The translations under genes and the position numbers were made by a program. The notes below the pieces were generated by a model. That model was not told the DNA's origin. It worked only from the letters and a program-made list of their open reading frames with translations, and did not search any database. This document shows, one piece after another, positions 1 through 9,187 of a DNA stretch of 42,285 bases (its first letter is position 1; each line of letters opens with the position of its first letter). This DNA is from Rubrivivax sp. (GTDB taxonomy: Bacteria; Pseudomonadota; Gammaproteobacteria; Burkholderiales; Burkholderiaceae_C), in NCBI GenBank assembly GCA_027483705.1, contig JAIXTY010000127.1, positions 1-42,285 on the forward strand. Reading direction: 5' to 3'.

Positions 1-489
1 ACCGCGCTGCGCGAGGCGGTCGGCCTGGCCGGTGCCGAAACCGTGCGCCGCGAGGGTGCGCCGCTGCCGATGAAGCCGCTGCCGCGCTGGGACAACGGGC
101 GCGACGTCGTGCTCGCGGGCGATGCCGCCGGCGTCGTGGCACCGGCCTCGGGCGAGGGCATCTACTACGCGATGACCGGTGGCCGCCTCGCAGCCGAGGC
201 TGCCGCCGAGTTTTTGCGCAGCGGCCAGGCCAGCGCGCTGAAGCTCGCGCGCAAGCGATTCATGCGCGAGCACGGCACCGTGTTCTGGGTGCTCGGGATC
301 ATGCAGCGCTTCTGGTACGTGAACGACAAGCGCCGCGAGCGCTTCGTCAGCATCTGCCGCGACAAGGACGTGCAGCAGATGACCTTCGAGTCCTACATGA
401 ACAAGAAGCTCACCCGCAAGAAGCCGATGGCGCAGGTGCGCATCTTCTTCAAGGACCTGGCGCACCTCCTCGGCCTGGTCCGGGCTTGA
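1..489 (+). CDS. bchP: Geranylgeranyl diphosphate/chlorophyll reductase, 3' end only
   Basis: This is the last 162 codons of a reading frame that is open from base 1, so the start and the N-terminal FAD-binding region lie upstream of the window. BchP reduces the geranylgeranyl tail of bacteriochlorophyll to phytyl at the photosynthetic membrane. The visible part holds the second FAD-contact motif of the geranylgeranyl reductase family (LAGDAAGVVAPASGEGIYYA), followed by the family's C-terminal stretch (FWVLGIMQRFWYVND and a terminal FFKDLAHLLGL). Carotenoid or archaeal-type geranylgeranyl reductases share the FAD motif, but the C-terminal half and the PpsR-like gene next door favour the bacteriochlorophyll enzyme. 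The gene marks the border of a photosynthesis gene cluster to the left. Confidence 0.9.
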   Translation, partial: TALREAVGLAGAETVRREGAPLPMKPLPRWDNGRDVVLAGDAAGVVAPASGEGIYYAMTGGRLAAEAAAEFLRSGQASALKLARKRFMREHGTVFWVLGIMQRFWYVNDKRRERFVSICRDKDVQQMTFESYMNKKLTRKKPMAQVRIFFKDLAHLLGLVRA

Positions 490-541
490 TACGGACACCT
501 CCCTCCATCGTGGAAGCGCCCGCCCGTCGGCGCACCCGACC

Positions 542-1189
542 ATGACCAAACCGCAGGCCGATCTCGCCGAGCTCGCGGTGCTGGCGCAGTACGCGCCGCA
601 CCTCGCGCGCGCCTTCGCGAGCCTGGCCTGCGACATCGCGCTGGTGCTCGACGGTGCCGGTGTCATCACCGCCATCACGCACAACGACGCCCGCAGCCTG
701 GCCCTGGCCAGTGCCGACTGGCTGGGCCGCCCGCTGGTGGACACGGTGTCGGTGGACACGCGGCACAAGATCGCCTCGCTGCTGGCCGAGGTCGGCAGCA
801 CGGGGCTGGCGCGGCGGCGCGAGGTCAACCTGCTGCTGTCTGCCGCCACGCCCCCTGCCGAAGGCATCGCCGTGGCCTATACCGCGCTGCGCCTGGGGAT
901 CGAGGGGCCGATGCTGGTGGTGGGCCACGACCTGCGCGCGGTGGCGCGCATGCAGCAGCGCTTCGTGCGTGTGCAGCAGGAGCTGGAACGCGGCTACGTG
1001 GCGGCCCTGGCCGCCGAGCGCGAGGCAGGCCGGGCGCTGCCGGGTCTGGACGAAGCGCCGCTCGACGAGGCCTCGCGCGCGGCCTTCGCCGCCTGGCTGC
1101 TGGCCGAGCGCCAGTCAGGCGAACCTGCGCCGCCGGCGCCCGAGGAGGGCGGTTCGGGCAGCGGCCCGGGTGGCGAGCCGTCGCACTGA
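542..1189 (+). CDS. PpsR/CrtJ N-domain-like sensor protein without HTH
   Basis: A 215-residue protein 52 bases after bchP on the same strand. Residues 10-135 resemble the N-terminal PAS-like domain of the photosynthesis repressor PpsR/CrtJ. Residues about 125-160 match its Q-linker helix: the stretch VVGHDLRAVARMQQRFV compares well with LGRDLRPIAEVQQQLV of Rhodobacter PpsR, as recalled. The two later PAS domains and the Fis-type helix-turn-helix of PpsR are absent. The protein instead ends in an acidic, Pro/Gly-rich tail, and the next 60 bases hold no HTH remnant in any frame. It contains a Cys near residue 29 but not the redox cysteines of full PpsR. The role is inferred: it could dimerise through the linker and modulate a full-length PpsR or an AppA-like antirepressor. 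It could also be a decayed ppsR copy. Confidence 0.75.
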   Translation: MTKPQADLAELAVLAQYAPHLARAFASLACDIALVLDGAGVITAITHNDARSLALASADWLGRPLVDTVSVDTRHKIASLLAEVGSTGLARRREVNLLLSAATPPAEGIAVAYTALRLGIEGPMLVVGHDLRAVARMQQRFVRVQQELERGYVAALAAEREAGRALPGLDEAPLDEASRAAFAAWLLAERQSGEPAPPAPEEGGSGSGPGGEPSH

Positions 1190-1255
1190 TCAGATCCGCG
1201 TCCGGCCGCCGTGCCTGCGGCGTCCACGGCCCGCGGCCTGCGGCACACTGACGGC

Positions 1256-2404
1256 ATGACTTCCCCTTTGGCTGGCCCGCTGCAGGGCCTGCGCGTGATC
1301 GAGTTCGCCGGCATCGGCCCGGCGCCCCTGGCCTGCATGCTGTTCGCCGACCTCGGCGCCGACGTCGTGCGCATCGACCGCCTCGAGCCCAGCGGCCTGG
1401 GCCTCGCGCTGGCGCCGGCCGACGACGTCAACGCCCGCGGCCGCCGCTCGGTGGCGCTGGACCTGAAGCTGCCCGCCGGCCGCGATGCCGCGCTGCGCCT
1501 GGTGGCCGGTGCCGACGTGCTGGTGGAAGGCTTCCGTCCCGGCGTGATGGAAAAGCTCGGCCTCGGCCCCGACGCCTGCCTGGCCGCCAACCCGCGCCTC
1601 GTCTACGGCCGCATGACGGGCTTCGGCCAGCAAGGCCCGCTGGCGGCGCAGGCCGGGCACGACCTGAACTACATCGCGCTGTCGGGCCTGCTGCACGCCA
1701 TCGGCCCGGCCGGCGGCGCGCCGCTGCCGCCGCTGAACCTGGTGGGCGACTACGGCGGCGGCGCGATGTTCCTCGCCTTCGGCGTGATGGCGGCGCTCTG
1801 GGAGCGCCAGCGCTCGGGCCGCGGGCAGGTGGTGGATGCCGCGATGGTGGACGGCGCCGCGGCCCTGGGTTCCATCTTCTGGGGCCTCGCGGCCTCGGGC
1901 CAGTGGCAGCGCGAGCGTGGCAGCAACCTGCTCGACGGCGGCGCACCGTTCTACGCCTGCTACGAAACGGCCGACGGCCGCTGGATGAGCCTGGCGGCGC
2001 TGGAGCACAAGTTCTTCGCCGAGGCTGCGCGGCTGCTCGAACTGGAGCCGCGCTTCCTGCCGCGCCAGTACGACCGCCGGCTCTGGCCCGAGCTGCGCGA
2101 GGCCCTGGCCGCCGCCTTCCGACGCCAGACGCAGGCGCACTGGAGCGAACGCGCCGCCGACACCGACAGCTGCATCGCCCCGGTGCTCGATTTCGACGAG
2201 GCGCCGCAGCACCCGCACGCCCGCGCCCGCGAAGGCTTCGTCGAGGTCGGCGGCCGGCTGCAGCCGGCGCCGGCGCCGCGCTTCTCGCGCACGCCCGCGG
2301 ACACGCCGCGGGCCGCGCCGCAGCCGGGCGAGCACACCGAGGCCGTGCTGGCCGAAGCCGGCCTGGACCTGCCGGCCCTGCGGGCCGCGGGGGCGATCCG
2401 ATGA
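1256..2404 (+). CDS. CaiB/BaiF family CoA transferase, alpha-methylacyl-CoA racemase-like
   Basis: A 382-residue class III CoA-transferase-fold protein. The N-terminus ([20 protein letters not shown], then LGADVVRID) and the segment [23 protein letters not shown] are typical of alpha-methylacyl-CoA racemases, which epimerise 2-methyl-branched acyl-CoA esters. The His of AGHDLNY and the Asp of LVGDYGGGA fit the racemase His/Asp pair. I chose the ATG at 1256 because the family's N-terminal beta strand begins a few residues later; the in-frame GTG at 1211 would add 15 residues of atypical sequence. The stop overlaps the next gene's ATG by four bases. Members of this family often accept other CoA substrates, so the exact substrate is not fixed. 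Confidence 0.85.
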   Translation: MTSPLAGPLQGLRVIEFAGIGPAPLACMLFADLGADVVRIDRLEPSGLGLALAPADDVNARGRRSVALDLKLPAGRDAALRLVAGADVLVEGFRPGVMEKLGLGPDACLAANPRLVYGRMTGFGQQGPLAAQAGHDLNYIALSGLLHAIGPAGGAPLPPLNLVGDYGGGAMFLAFGVMAALWERQRSGRGQVVDAAMVDGAAALGSIFWGLAASGQWQRERGSNLLDGGAPFYACYETADGRWMSLAALEHKFFAEAARLLELEPRFLPRQYDRRLWPELREALAAAFRRQTQAHWSERAADTDSCIAPVLDFDEAPQHPHARAREGFVEVGGRLQPAPAPRFSRTPADTPRAAPQPGEHTEAVLAEAGLDLPALRAAGAIR

Positions 2405-4086
2405 AGCCGCTGCACGAGACACCGTCCGACGCACGGCGCGCGGCCAGCCTGATCCTGCTGCGAGACGGTGCCGCGGGCCTGGAGGTGCTGATGCTGCGCC
2501 GTGCCGAGCGTGCCGGCGACATGCGCAGCGGCGTGGCCGTGTTCCCCGGCGGCGTGCTCGACCCGCGTGACCGCGAGGCCCATGCCTGCGTGCACGGCGC
2601 CGACGACGCGACGATGAGCGCGCGCCTCGGCCTGCCCTCGGGGGGCCTGGACTACGCCATCGCCGCCGTGCGCGAGACCTTCGAGGAGGTGGGCCTGCTG
2701 CTGGCGCGCGGCGCCGGCGGGCAGGCCGTCGAGCCCGGCGCCGTGGCCGCGCTGGCACCCTGGCGCGACCGCCTGCAGGCCGGCGAGGCCAGCATGCCGA
2801 TGCTGTGCCAGGCCGCCGGCCTGACGCTCGACCTGAGCGGCCTGGCCTACTACAGCCACTGGCTCACGCCGCCGGGCACGCCCAAGCGCTTCGACACGCG
2901 ATTCTTCGTCACCGCCGCGCCGGCCGGACAGCAGGCCGAGGCCGACCTGGGCGAGGCCGTGGAGCTGATGTGGCTGACGCCGGCCGAGGCGCTGTCGCGC
3001 GAGCGCGGCCTGAAGCTGCTCGCCGTGACCGAGGTGACGCTGAAGGAGCTCTCGGCCTTCCCGAACACCGCCGCGGCACTGGCCGCCGCGCGGGCGCGCA
3101 CGGCCGTGCCCCTGGTGATGCCGCGCCGCGCCGTGCGCGGCGGCAAGCCGACGGTGGTGCTGCCGCACGAGCTGCCCTATGCCGAGATCGGCCGCCTCGA
3201 CCCCGCCGGGCGCGCCGACGCCGCGGCCGAGCTCGTGCCGGGCCGGGTGGTCTGGCTGTCGCCGAACGTGGCGCGCATCACCGCCCCCAACCCGGGGCCC
3301 ATGACCGGCCCGGGCACCAACAGCTATCTCGTGGGCCAGGGCGAGCGCTGGGTCGTCATCGACCCCGGCCCGGCCATCGAGGCCCATGTGCAGGCGCTGC
3401 AGGCGGCGCTGCCGGTGCGGCCCGTGGCCATCCTCGCCACCCACACGCACCGCGACCACTCGCCCGCCGCGGCGCCGCTGGCCGCGGCCACCGGAGCGCC
3501 GGTCTGGGGCCGCCTCGCGAGCCACCCGATGTGGCAGGACGAGAGTTTCCGCCCCGACCACGAGCCGGCCGACGGCGAGCGCCTCGTGCTGGGCGAGGGC
3601 CTCACGCTGCACGCGGTCCACACGCCGGGCCACGCCAGCAACCATGTCTGCTGGTGGCTCGAGCAGGAGTCGCTGCTCTTCACGGGCGACCACCTGATGC
3701 AGGGCTCCACGGTCGTCATCAACCCGCCCGACGGCGACATGGCGGCCTACCTGCGCTCGCTGCGGGCCCTGCGCGCCGCGCACGACGACGGCGCGCGGCC
3801 GCTGCACTGGCTGGCCCCGGGCCACGGCTTCCTGGTGGCCGAGCCGCCGGCGGTGATCGACGCGCTGGTGGCCCACCGCCTGCGGCGCGAGGCCAAGGTC
3901 GAGGCGGTGCTGCAGGCGGTCCGGGCCGAGGGCGCCTTGCCGCTGGAGACCCTGGTGCCGCGTGTCTACGACGACGTGCCGCCGGCGTTGCACGGCGTGG
4001 CCGCGCGCTCGCTGCTGGCCCACCTGCTCAAGCTCGAGGCCGAGGGCCGCGCCGTGCAGCAGGGCGGCTGGCGGGCTTCAGCCTGA
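2401..4086 (+). CDS. Nudix hydrolase-metallo-beta-lactamase fusion (LACTB2-like)
   Basis: A 561-residue two-domain protein. Residues 10-235 are a NUDT19-like Nudix domain with GGVLDP near residue 50 and the REtFEEVG part of the Nudix box at 91-98; the two halves are separated by an insertion, as in that subfamily. Residues 285-480 are a metallo-beta-lactamase domain with THTHRDH (347-353), GH (410-411), TGDH (428-431) and GH (474-475), enough for a two-zinc site. The C-terminal 75 residues resemble the winged-helix extension of LACTB2-type hydrolases. Nudix domains of this kind cleave CoA or nucleotide diphosphates, and LACTB2 is an endoribonuclease; which activity applies here is unknown. 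The ATG overlaps the stop of the racemase-like gene (ATGA), suggesting shared acyl-CoA metabolism. The 3' end overlaps convergent bpt by nine bases. Confidence 0.85.
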   Translation: MKPLHETPSDARRAASLILLRDGAAGLEVLMLRRAERAGDMRSGVAVFPGGVLDPRDREAHACVHGADDATMSARLGLPSGGLDYAIAAVRETFEEVGLLLARGAGGQAVEPGAVAALAPWRDRLQAGEASMPMLCQAAGLTLDLSGLAYYSHWLTPPGTPKRFDTRFFVTAAPAGQQAEADLGEAVELMWLTPAEALSRERGLKLLAVTEVTLKELSAFPNTAAALAAARARTAVPLVMPRRAVRGGKPTVVLPHELPYAEIGRLDPAGRADAAAELVPGRVVWLSPNVARITAPNPGPMTGPGTNSYLVGQGERWVVIDPGPAIEAHVQALQAALPVRPVAILATHTHRDHSPAAAPLAAATGAPVWGRLASHPMWQDESFRPDHEPADGERLVLGEGLTLHAVHTPGHASNHVCWWLEQESLLFTGDHLMQGSTVVINPPDGDMAAYLRSLRALRAAHDDGARPLHWLAPGHGFLVAEPPAVIDALVAHRLRREAKVEAVLQAVRAEGALPLETLVPRVYDDVPPALHGVAARSLLAHLLKLEAEGRAVQQGGWRASA

Positions 4087-4833
4087 GACCGGATCGGCGT
4101 CGCGCCAGGCGCCGTCCACCAGCACCTGGTGCGGCCTGAACTGCGCCTTGTAGGCCATCTTCGGGCTCTGCGCGATCCAGTAGCCCAGGTAGACGTGCGG
4201 CAGCTTCAGGATCCGCGTCTGCTCGATCTGCCACAGGATGCTGTAGGTGCCGTAGCTGGTGTGCGGGTCGGGCTCGTAGAAGGTGTAGACGGCGGAGATG
4301 CCGTCGGACAGCACGTCGAGGATGCTGACCATCTTCAACGCGCCCGGGGCGCTCGAGCCCGGCGCGGCCGGCTCGCGGAACTCCACCAGGCGCGAGTTCA
4401 CGCGGCTCTGCAGCAGGAACTGCGTGTACTGGTCGATGCTGTCCTGGTCCATGCCGCCGCCGGCGTGCCGGCCGCTCTGGTAGCGCAGGTACAGCTGGTA
4501 GTGCTCGGGCACGAAGCCCAGCCGCAGCACGCGCGAGACGAGGCCGCCGTGCTGGCGCTGCGCGCGCTTCTGGCTGCGCGTGGGCTCGAAGCGGTCCACC
4601 GGCACGCGCAGCGGCACGCAGGCGCGGCAGCCGTCGCACCAGGGGCGGTAGGTGAACATGCCGCTGCGGCGGAAGCCGTTGGCCACGAGGCCCGAGTACG
4701 TCTCGGCGTGGATCAGGTGGCTGGGCGTGGCCACCTGCGAGCGCGCCTGCCGGTCGGGCAGGTAGCTGCAGGGGTAGGGCGCCGTTGCATAGAACTGCAA
4801 CGAGCGCAGCGGCAGTTCCTTCGGGTACGTCAC
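4078..4833 (-). CDS. bpt: Aspartate/glutamate leucyltransferase
   Basis: A 251-residue protein of the arginyltransferase (ATE) fold. Bacterial Bpt transfers Leu from Leu-tRNA to proteins starting with Asp or Glu, feeding them to ClpS/ClpAP. The N-terminal cysteine motif is visible: PCSYLP near residue 21 and [14 protein letters not shown] near residue 66. The C-terminal acyltransferase half has [20 protein letters not shown], strongly conserved in the family. The length matches other proteobacterial Bpt proteins (about 240-250). It follows aat with a four-base ATGA overlap, the usual aat-bpt pairing. Confidence 0.95.
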   Translation of the reverse strand: MTYPKELPLRSLQFYATAPYPCSYLPDRQARSQVATPSHLIHAETYSGLVANGFRRSGMFTYRPWCDGCRACVPLRVPVDRFEPTRSQKRAQRQHGGLVSRVLRLGFVPEHYQLYLRYQSGRHAGGGMDQDSIDQYTQFLLQSRVNSRLVEFREPAAPGSSAPGALKMVSILDVLSDGISAVYTFYEPDPHTSYGTYSILWQIEQTRILKLPHVYLGYWIAQSPKMAYKAQFRPHQVLVDGAWRDADPVSG

Positions 4834-5606
4834 GCGGCGTCGGCGGGCGGGTGGGCAACGGGCGGCGGTGCGTCCAGCAGCAACGCCCAGTCGGCGGGAT
4901 CATAGGTCCACGCCAGGGGGCCGCTCTCCCCCGAGGCGCGGGCCACGTGGTCCAGGAAGTCGTCGCGCGGCACTTCGCGCGCGCCCAGGCTGGCCAGGTG
5001 GCGCGTGTTCTGCTGGCAGTCGATCCACGCGATGCCATGGCGCCGGCAGGCGGCCACCAGCGCGGCCAGCGCGATCTTGCTGGCGTCGGTGGCGTGCGAG
5101 AACATGGACTCGCCGAAGGCCATGCGCCCGATCTGCACGAAGTACAGGCCGCCCAGCAGGCGGCCGTCCACCCAGGTCTCGGCGCTGTGGACGCGGCCCT
5201 GGCGGTGCCAGGCGACGTACGCGTCGATCATCTCGGGCACGATCCAGGTGCCATCCTGGCCGTCGCGCGGGGTGTTTGCGCAGTGCTGCATCACCACGGG
5301 CAGCGCGTGGTCGAAGCGCAGCTCGCAGCCCGGCGTGCGCACGAAGCGGCGGATGGTCTTCTTCAGCGTGTGCGACAGCCGGAACTCGGCCACCGGCAGC
5401 ACCATGCGCGGGTCCGGGCTCCACCACAGCACCGGCTGGCCGGGGCTGTACCAGGGGAAGATGCCGCCGCGGTAGGCCTCTTCGAGCCGATCGACCGTGA
5501 CCTGGCCGCCGGCCGCCACCAGCCCGGGTGCCTCGGTGTGCGGGCCCAGGGCGCGACGGGCCGGCGGCAGCGGCCGGCCGTCGTCGATCCAGGGCAGCAG
5601 CGACAT
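4830..5606 (-). CDS. aat: Leucyl/phenylalanyl-tRNA-protein transferase
   Basis: A 258-residue cytosolic enzyme that adds Leu or Phe from aminoacyl-tRNA to N-terminal Arg or Lys, the first step of the bacterial N-degron pathway. Family hallmarks are [27 protein letters not shown], then [20 protein letters not shown] and the [13 protein letters not shown] segment. I chose the ATG at 5606 ([10 protein letters not shown]) because the family begins there; the open frame extends to 5783, but the added 59 residues are unlike Aat and would overlap the upstream peptidase gene. It starts 17 bases after the peptidase stop and overlaps bpt by four bases, so it is probably transcribed with both. Confidence 0.96.
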   Translation of the reverse strand: MSLLPWIDDGRPLPPARRALGPHTEAPGLVAAGGQVTVDRLEEAYRGGIFPWYSPGQPVLWWSPDPRMVLPVAEFRLSHTLKKTIRRFVRTPGCELRFDHALPVVMQHCANTPRDGQDGTWIVPEMIDAYVAWHRQGRVHSAETWVDGRLLGGLYFVQIGRMAFGESMFSHATDASKIALAALVAACRRHGIAWIDCQQNTRHLASLGAREVPRDDFLDHVARASGESGPLAWTYDPADWALLLDAPPPVAHPPADAA

Positions 5607-5622
5607 CGGCGTCGAGCCGGGC

Positions 5623-7776
5623 TCAGCGCCCGGCCAGCTGCTGCCAGAGGAAGGCGTACTCGATGGCCTGCATGCGCGCGCGCTGCGCGTTGTCGGCGGC
5701 GCCGCCGTGGCCGCCTTCGATGTTCTCCCAGTACCAGACGCGGTGGCCCTGCTCGAGCATGCGCGCCGCCATCTTGCGGGCATGCCCCGGGTGCACGCGG
5801 TCGTCGCGCGTGCTGGTGACGAACAGCACCGGCGGCAGCTTCTGCGTCGGCTTCACGTTCTGGTAGGGGCTGTAGCGCGAGATGAAGGCCCATTGCTCGG
5901 GCTTGTCGGGGTCGCCGTACTCGGCCATCCAGCTCGCGCCGGCCAGCAGCTTGTGGTAGCGCCGCATGTCGAGCAGCGGCACCTGGCAGACGACGGCGCC
6001 GAAGAGCTCGGGCCGCTGCACCATCACCGCGCCCACCAGCAGCCCGCCGTTGCTGCCGCCTTCGATGCCCAGGTGCGCCGGGCTCGTGACGCGGTCGCGG
6101 ATCAGGGCTTCGGCCACGGCGGCGAAGTCGTCGTAGCTCTTCTGCTTGTTCGCGAGCAGCGCCGCCTGGTGCCAGGCCGGGCCGAACTCGCCGCCGCCGC
6201 GGATGTTGGCGACGACGTAGACGCCGCCCTGCGACGTCCAGGCGCGGCCGATGCCGCCGCTGTACCAGGGCGTCAACGGCACCTCGAAGCCGCCGTAGCC
6301 ATACAGCAGCGTCGGGTTGCGCCCATCGGCCTTGGCGCCCTTCGGCCAGATCACGAAGTAGGGCACGCGCGTGCCGTCGGCGCTGGTGGCAAAGCGCTGC
6401 TCGACGCGCATGCCCTCGGCGTCGTAGAAGCTCGGGCGCGACTTGAGCTTGTCGCGCTCGTCGCTGCCGGTGCGGCCCAGCCACAGGGCGTCGGGCTGCA
6501 GGAAGTCGGCGCTGCCCAGCAGGTAGTGCTCGGCGAGCGGGTCGTCCTTCAGCACCGGGTCGTGCAGCGGGCTCACCGAGAGCTTGCCGGGGAAGGGCGC
6601 CTTCACCTCGCGGCGCGTCCAGCCGCTGCCGGCGCGGGCGGGCGGGCGCCACTCCTCCAGACGGCTGGCCACGTTGTCGAGCACGTTGACGATGACGTGG
6701 TCGCGGGTCGTCGTCATCTCCTCCATCGAGCGCGTCGCGGTGGGCGTGAACAGCGCGGTCCAGGCGGCTTCGCCGCGCAGATAGGCGTCGGCCTCGGCCA
6801 CCAGCAGCGAGCCGCGCGGGAAGCGGCGGCCGCCGTGCGTCCAGTCGCTGCGCAGGTCCATCAGCACATGGCGGCGCCAGAAGCGCAGGTTGGCGTCGTT
6901 CGGCTTGGGCAGCGGCACCAGGCGGCCGGCCTGCAGCAGCGCCAGTTCGGAGCTGTAGAAGTCGGGCGCGCGGAAGAACACCGTGCGCTCGAAACCGGGC
7001 GTGTCGTCGACACTGACGAAGGCGTAGACGTCCTCGGGCCGGCCCTCGTAGGCCGTGGTGGCCGCGCTCAGCGGCGTGCCCCGCTTCCAGCGCTTGACGA
7101 TGCGCGGGTAGCCGCTGGCCGTGAGCGAGCCGGGCCCGAAATCCGTGCCGACCCACAGCGTGTCGGCGTCCGCCCAGTCGACGTTGGTCTTGGCCTCGGG
7201 CAGCACGAAGCCGCCCTGGTCGGCCGCCACGAAGGCCTTGTCGACGAGGTCGAACTCGCGCACCACCTTGGCGTCGGCGCCGCCGCGCGACAGCTGCACC
7301 AGACAGCGGCGGTAGCCCGGGCCGTGGGCGTTGGCGCCCGCCCAGACCCAGTTCACGCCTTCGGCCTTGCCGAGGGCGTCGAGGTCGATCACGGTCTCCC
7401 AGGCCGGCCGCGGCTTGCGGTACTCGTCCAGCGTGGTGCGGCGCCACAGGCCGCGCGGGTTGGCGGGGTCCTGCCACAAGTTGTAGACGTGACCGCCGAT
7501 GCGGCGGATGGCCGGGATGCGGTCGCGAGAGTCCAGCACCTCGCGGATGGCCTTCTCGCGTTCGGCGAAGCCCGGTCGCGACAGCAGCGCACCTTCGGTG
7601 GCGGCGTTGCGCTCGCGCACCCAGGCCAGGGCGCGGTCGCCCAGCACGTCTTCGAGCCAGAGGAAGGAGTCGGTGTCGGTCATGGGCGGATTGGGGGCGT
7701 TCTGGGCGGCGAGCGGCAGGGCCAGCGTGGCCAGGCCGCCGAGCACCGTGCGGCGCAAAGGGGATGCGGGGTTCAT
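5623..7776 (-). CDS. Prolyl oligopeptidase family serine peptidase (S9A)
   Basis: A 717-residue peptidase with an N-terminal beta-propeller (about 75-450) and a C-terminal alpha/beta hydrolase domain. The nucleophile is Ser575 in GGSNGG, the acid is in TRDDRVHP (Asp658/659) and the base is His690 in EGGHGG. S9A enzymes cut short peptides after proline. The N-terminus ([20 protein letters not shown]) looks like a Tat-type or cleavable signal peptide, which suggests export to the periplasm, although no strict Tat motif is present. An internal ATG at residue 32 (MTDTDSF) would give a cytosolic form that still contains the whole propeller. The ATG overlaps the yaeQ stop by four bases. Confidence 0.93.
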   Translation of the reverse strand: MNPASPLRRTVLGGLATLALPLAAQNAPNPPMTDTDSFLWLEDVLGDRALAWVRERNAATEGALLSRPGFAEREKAIREVLDSRDRIPAIRRIGGHVYNLWQDPANPRGLWRRTTLDEYRKPRPAWETVIDLDALGKAEGVNWVWAGANAHGPGYRRCLVQLSRGGADAKVVREFDLVDKAFVAADQGGFVLPEAKTNVDWADADTLWVGTDFGPGSLTASGYPRIVKRWKRGTPLSAATTAYEGRPEDVYAFVSVDDTPGFERTVFFRAPDFYSSELALLQAGRLVPLPKPNDANLRFWRRHVLMDLRSDWTHGGRRFPRGSLLVAEADAYLRGEAAWTALFTPTATRSMEEMTTTRDHVIVNVLDNVASRLEEWRPPARAGSGWTRREVKAPFPGKLSVSPLHDPVLKDDPLAEHYLLGSADFLQPDALWLGRTGSDERDKLKSRPSFYDAEGMRVEQRFATSADGTRVPYFVIWPKGAKADGRNPTLLYGYGGFEVPLTPWYSGGIGRAWTSQGGVYVVANIRGGGEFGPAWHQAALLANKQKSYDDFAAVAEALIRDRVTSPAHLGIEGGSNGGLLVGAVMVQRPELFGAVVCQVPLLDMRRYHKLLAGASWMAEYGDPDKPEQWAFISRYSPYQNVKPTQKLPPVLFVTSTRDDRVHPGHARKMAARMLEQGHRVWYWENIEGGHGGAADNAQRARMQAIEYAFLWQQLAGR

Positions 7777-8333
7777 CGCGATTCGGGCCACAGGGCCGTG
7801 GGTTGAAGATCGATGGACTGCTGGCCGTCGGCCACCCAGACCAGGCCGTCCTGAACCGTGACCTGCAGCTGCATCGAGCGCTGGGCCAGCGTGGCCAGCG
7901 CCAGGCTCTGCGTCGCGGGCAGCTGCCATACCGAGAGGTTCGACAGCCGCGTCACCTTGCCGCGCAGCGCCGCCCACCACACCGGCACGCTCGACGCGTA
8001 GGCGAACACGCTCACGCGGCTGGCGCGGCCGCAGGCCTTGGCCAGGCGGCGGTCGTCGGGCTGGCCGACCTCCACCCACTGCAGCAACTGGCCGGAGAGG
8101 TCGTGCTGCCAGAGGTCGGGCTCGTCGGCGTCCGACAGGCCCTTGGCCGCCATAAGCGCGTCGGCGCCTTCGTGTTCATCGGCGAGCAGCGCATGCGCGA
8201 GCACGCGGACCATCAGGCGCTCCTCGGTCTCGGACGGGTGCAGCGCCAGCGTCAGCGTGTGGTTGGCGTAGACGTTGCGGTCCATGTCGGCCACCTGCAC
8301 GGCGGCCTTGTAGATCGTGGACTTCAGCGCCAT
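7773..8333 (-). CDS. yaeQ: YaeQ family protein
   Basis: A 186-residue protein matching the YaeQ family along its length (E. coli YaeQ is about 181 residues). Seen are the start MALKSTIYKAAVQVADMDRN, the central DEPDLWQHDLSGQLLQWVEVGQPD and the ending VWVADGQQSIDLQPTAL. The fold is PD-(D/E)XK nuclease-like; the biochemical role is unsettled. I chose the ATG at 8333 because the family starts with this beta strand; an upstream in-frame start at 8408 would add a Pro-rich, unconserved leader. It is the first gene of the run yaeQ, peptidase, aat, bpt. Confidence 0.93.
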   Translation of the reverse strand: MALKSTIYKAAVQVADMDRNVYANHTLTLALHPSETEERLMVRVLAHALLADEHEGADALMAAKGLSDADEPDLWQHDLSGQLLQWVEVGQPDDRRLAKACGRASRVSVFAYASSVPVWWAALRGKVTRLSNLSVWQLPATQSLALATLAQRSMQLQVTVQDGLVWVADGQQSIDLQPTALWPESR

Positions 8334-8430
8334 GGCGCGGGGATGAGCGACGACATCGTCAGGGCGGGCCGGGGCAGGGCAGGCAGGCGGAGCCGCGCAC
8401 TGTGCCACAGCGCCGCGCGGGGCCCGTGGC

Positions 8431-8964
8431 TCAGCCCTTCTCGACCAGTTGCCGGAGGTTGGCCAGGCCGGCCTCGAAGTCGGCTCCCACCATGCGGTCG
8501 GCGAACAGGGCGACCCAGCGGAACATGGGGTTGGTGCCCATGTTGCCGTTCATCGTCCAGGTGACCTGGGTGCCGCTGCCCGAAGGCTGCAGCGTGATCT
8601 CGCCCTTCGACGTGGTGCCGAAGTCCGGGAAGAACAGGTCGTAGGCGAGCCGGCGGCCGGGCTCGGCGGCCGTGAAGCTCATGCGACCGTCGCCTTCGGT
8701 GCCGCTCTTCCAAGACCACACCGCGCCGGCGCCGCGCGGCGGGCCTTCGTAGGTGATCTGCATGGCCGGGTCGCGCTGGTTCCACACCGACCAGGCCTTC
8801 CAGCGGCGCGGGTCGTCGAGCTGCTCGAACACGCGTTCGGGCGGGGCCGCCACCAGCACGGTGCGGCTCACCTTGAAGTCGCCCGGCAGAAGCAGGCTGC
8901 CGGCGGTGAGCACGAGGCCGAGCACGGCGATGGTGCTGAACAGGAACTTGAGGACACGTCGCAT
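8431..8964 (-). CDS. SRPBCC family (polyketide cyclase-like) protein with N-terminal membrane anchor
   Basis: A 177-residue protein with one hydrophobic segment at about residues 5-28, then a START/SRPBCC domain. The domain shows FKVSRTVLVAAPPERVFEQL, the ARRW-like DDPRRWKAWSVWNQ and the C-terminal helix MVGADFEAGLANLRQLVE. Such domains bind hydrophobic ligands; no substrate can be assigned. The anchor would place the domain in the periplasm, as the segment is followed directly by the first strand. It stands alone on the minus strand, 97 bases upstream of yaeQ, and diverges from the gene at 9188. Confidence 0.82.
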   Translation of the reverse strand: MRRVLKFLFSTIAVLGLVLTAGSLLLPGDFKVSRTVLVAAPPERVFEQLDDPRRWKAWSVWNQRDPAMQITYEGPPRGAGAVWSWKSGTEGDGRMSFTAAEPGRRLAYDLFFPDFGTTSKGEITLQPSGSGTQVTWTMNGNMGTNPMFRWVALFADRMVGADFEAGLANLRQLVEKG

Positions 8965-9187
8965 CTGGAGACTCCGAGGCCGACCCCGGGCTGCCCGCGG
9001 CTCGGGCAGACGCCGGCCTGCAGTGTCGGCGCCTCGGGCGCGCGCGGCAAGGTGGCAGAATGCCCGGGCCGACCCCCAGCCCGGCACCATCCGCGCCCCG
9101 CCGCGCGCCGCCCTGCGGTGCCTGCCGGCGGAGGGCCACGAGCCCGCGGCGCGGCCGGTGCCGACCACCGACCGAGGTTCCCGTCCG

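Noticed and set aside
542-1189. A frameshifted full-length ppsR
   Set aside because: No later PAS or HTH sequence occurs in any frame between 1189 and the CaiB-family gene at 1256.
1190-5038. Long open frames overlapping real genes on the opposite strand, for example 1190-2758 and 1960-4023
   Set aside because: They are Arg/Ala/Pro- or His/Gln/Val-rich shadow frames typical of very GC-rich DNA and show no family motifs, while the frames I kept have clear domains.
9054-9061. A promoter for the coiled-coil gene at GGCAGAATG
   Set aside because: It resembles a betaproteobacterial -10, but it is over 120 bases from the start and no -35 was found; too weak to list as a feature.
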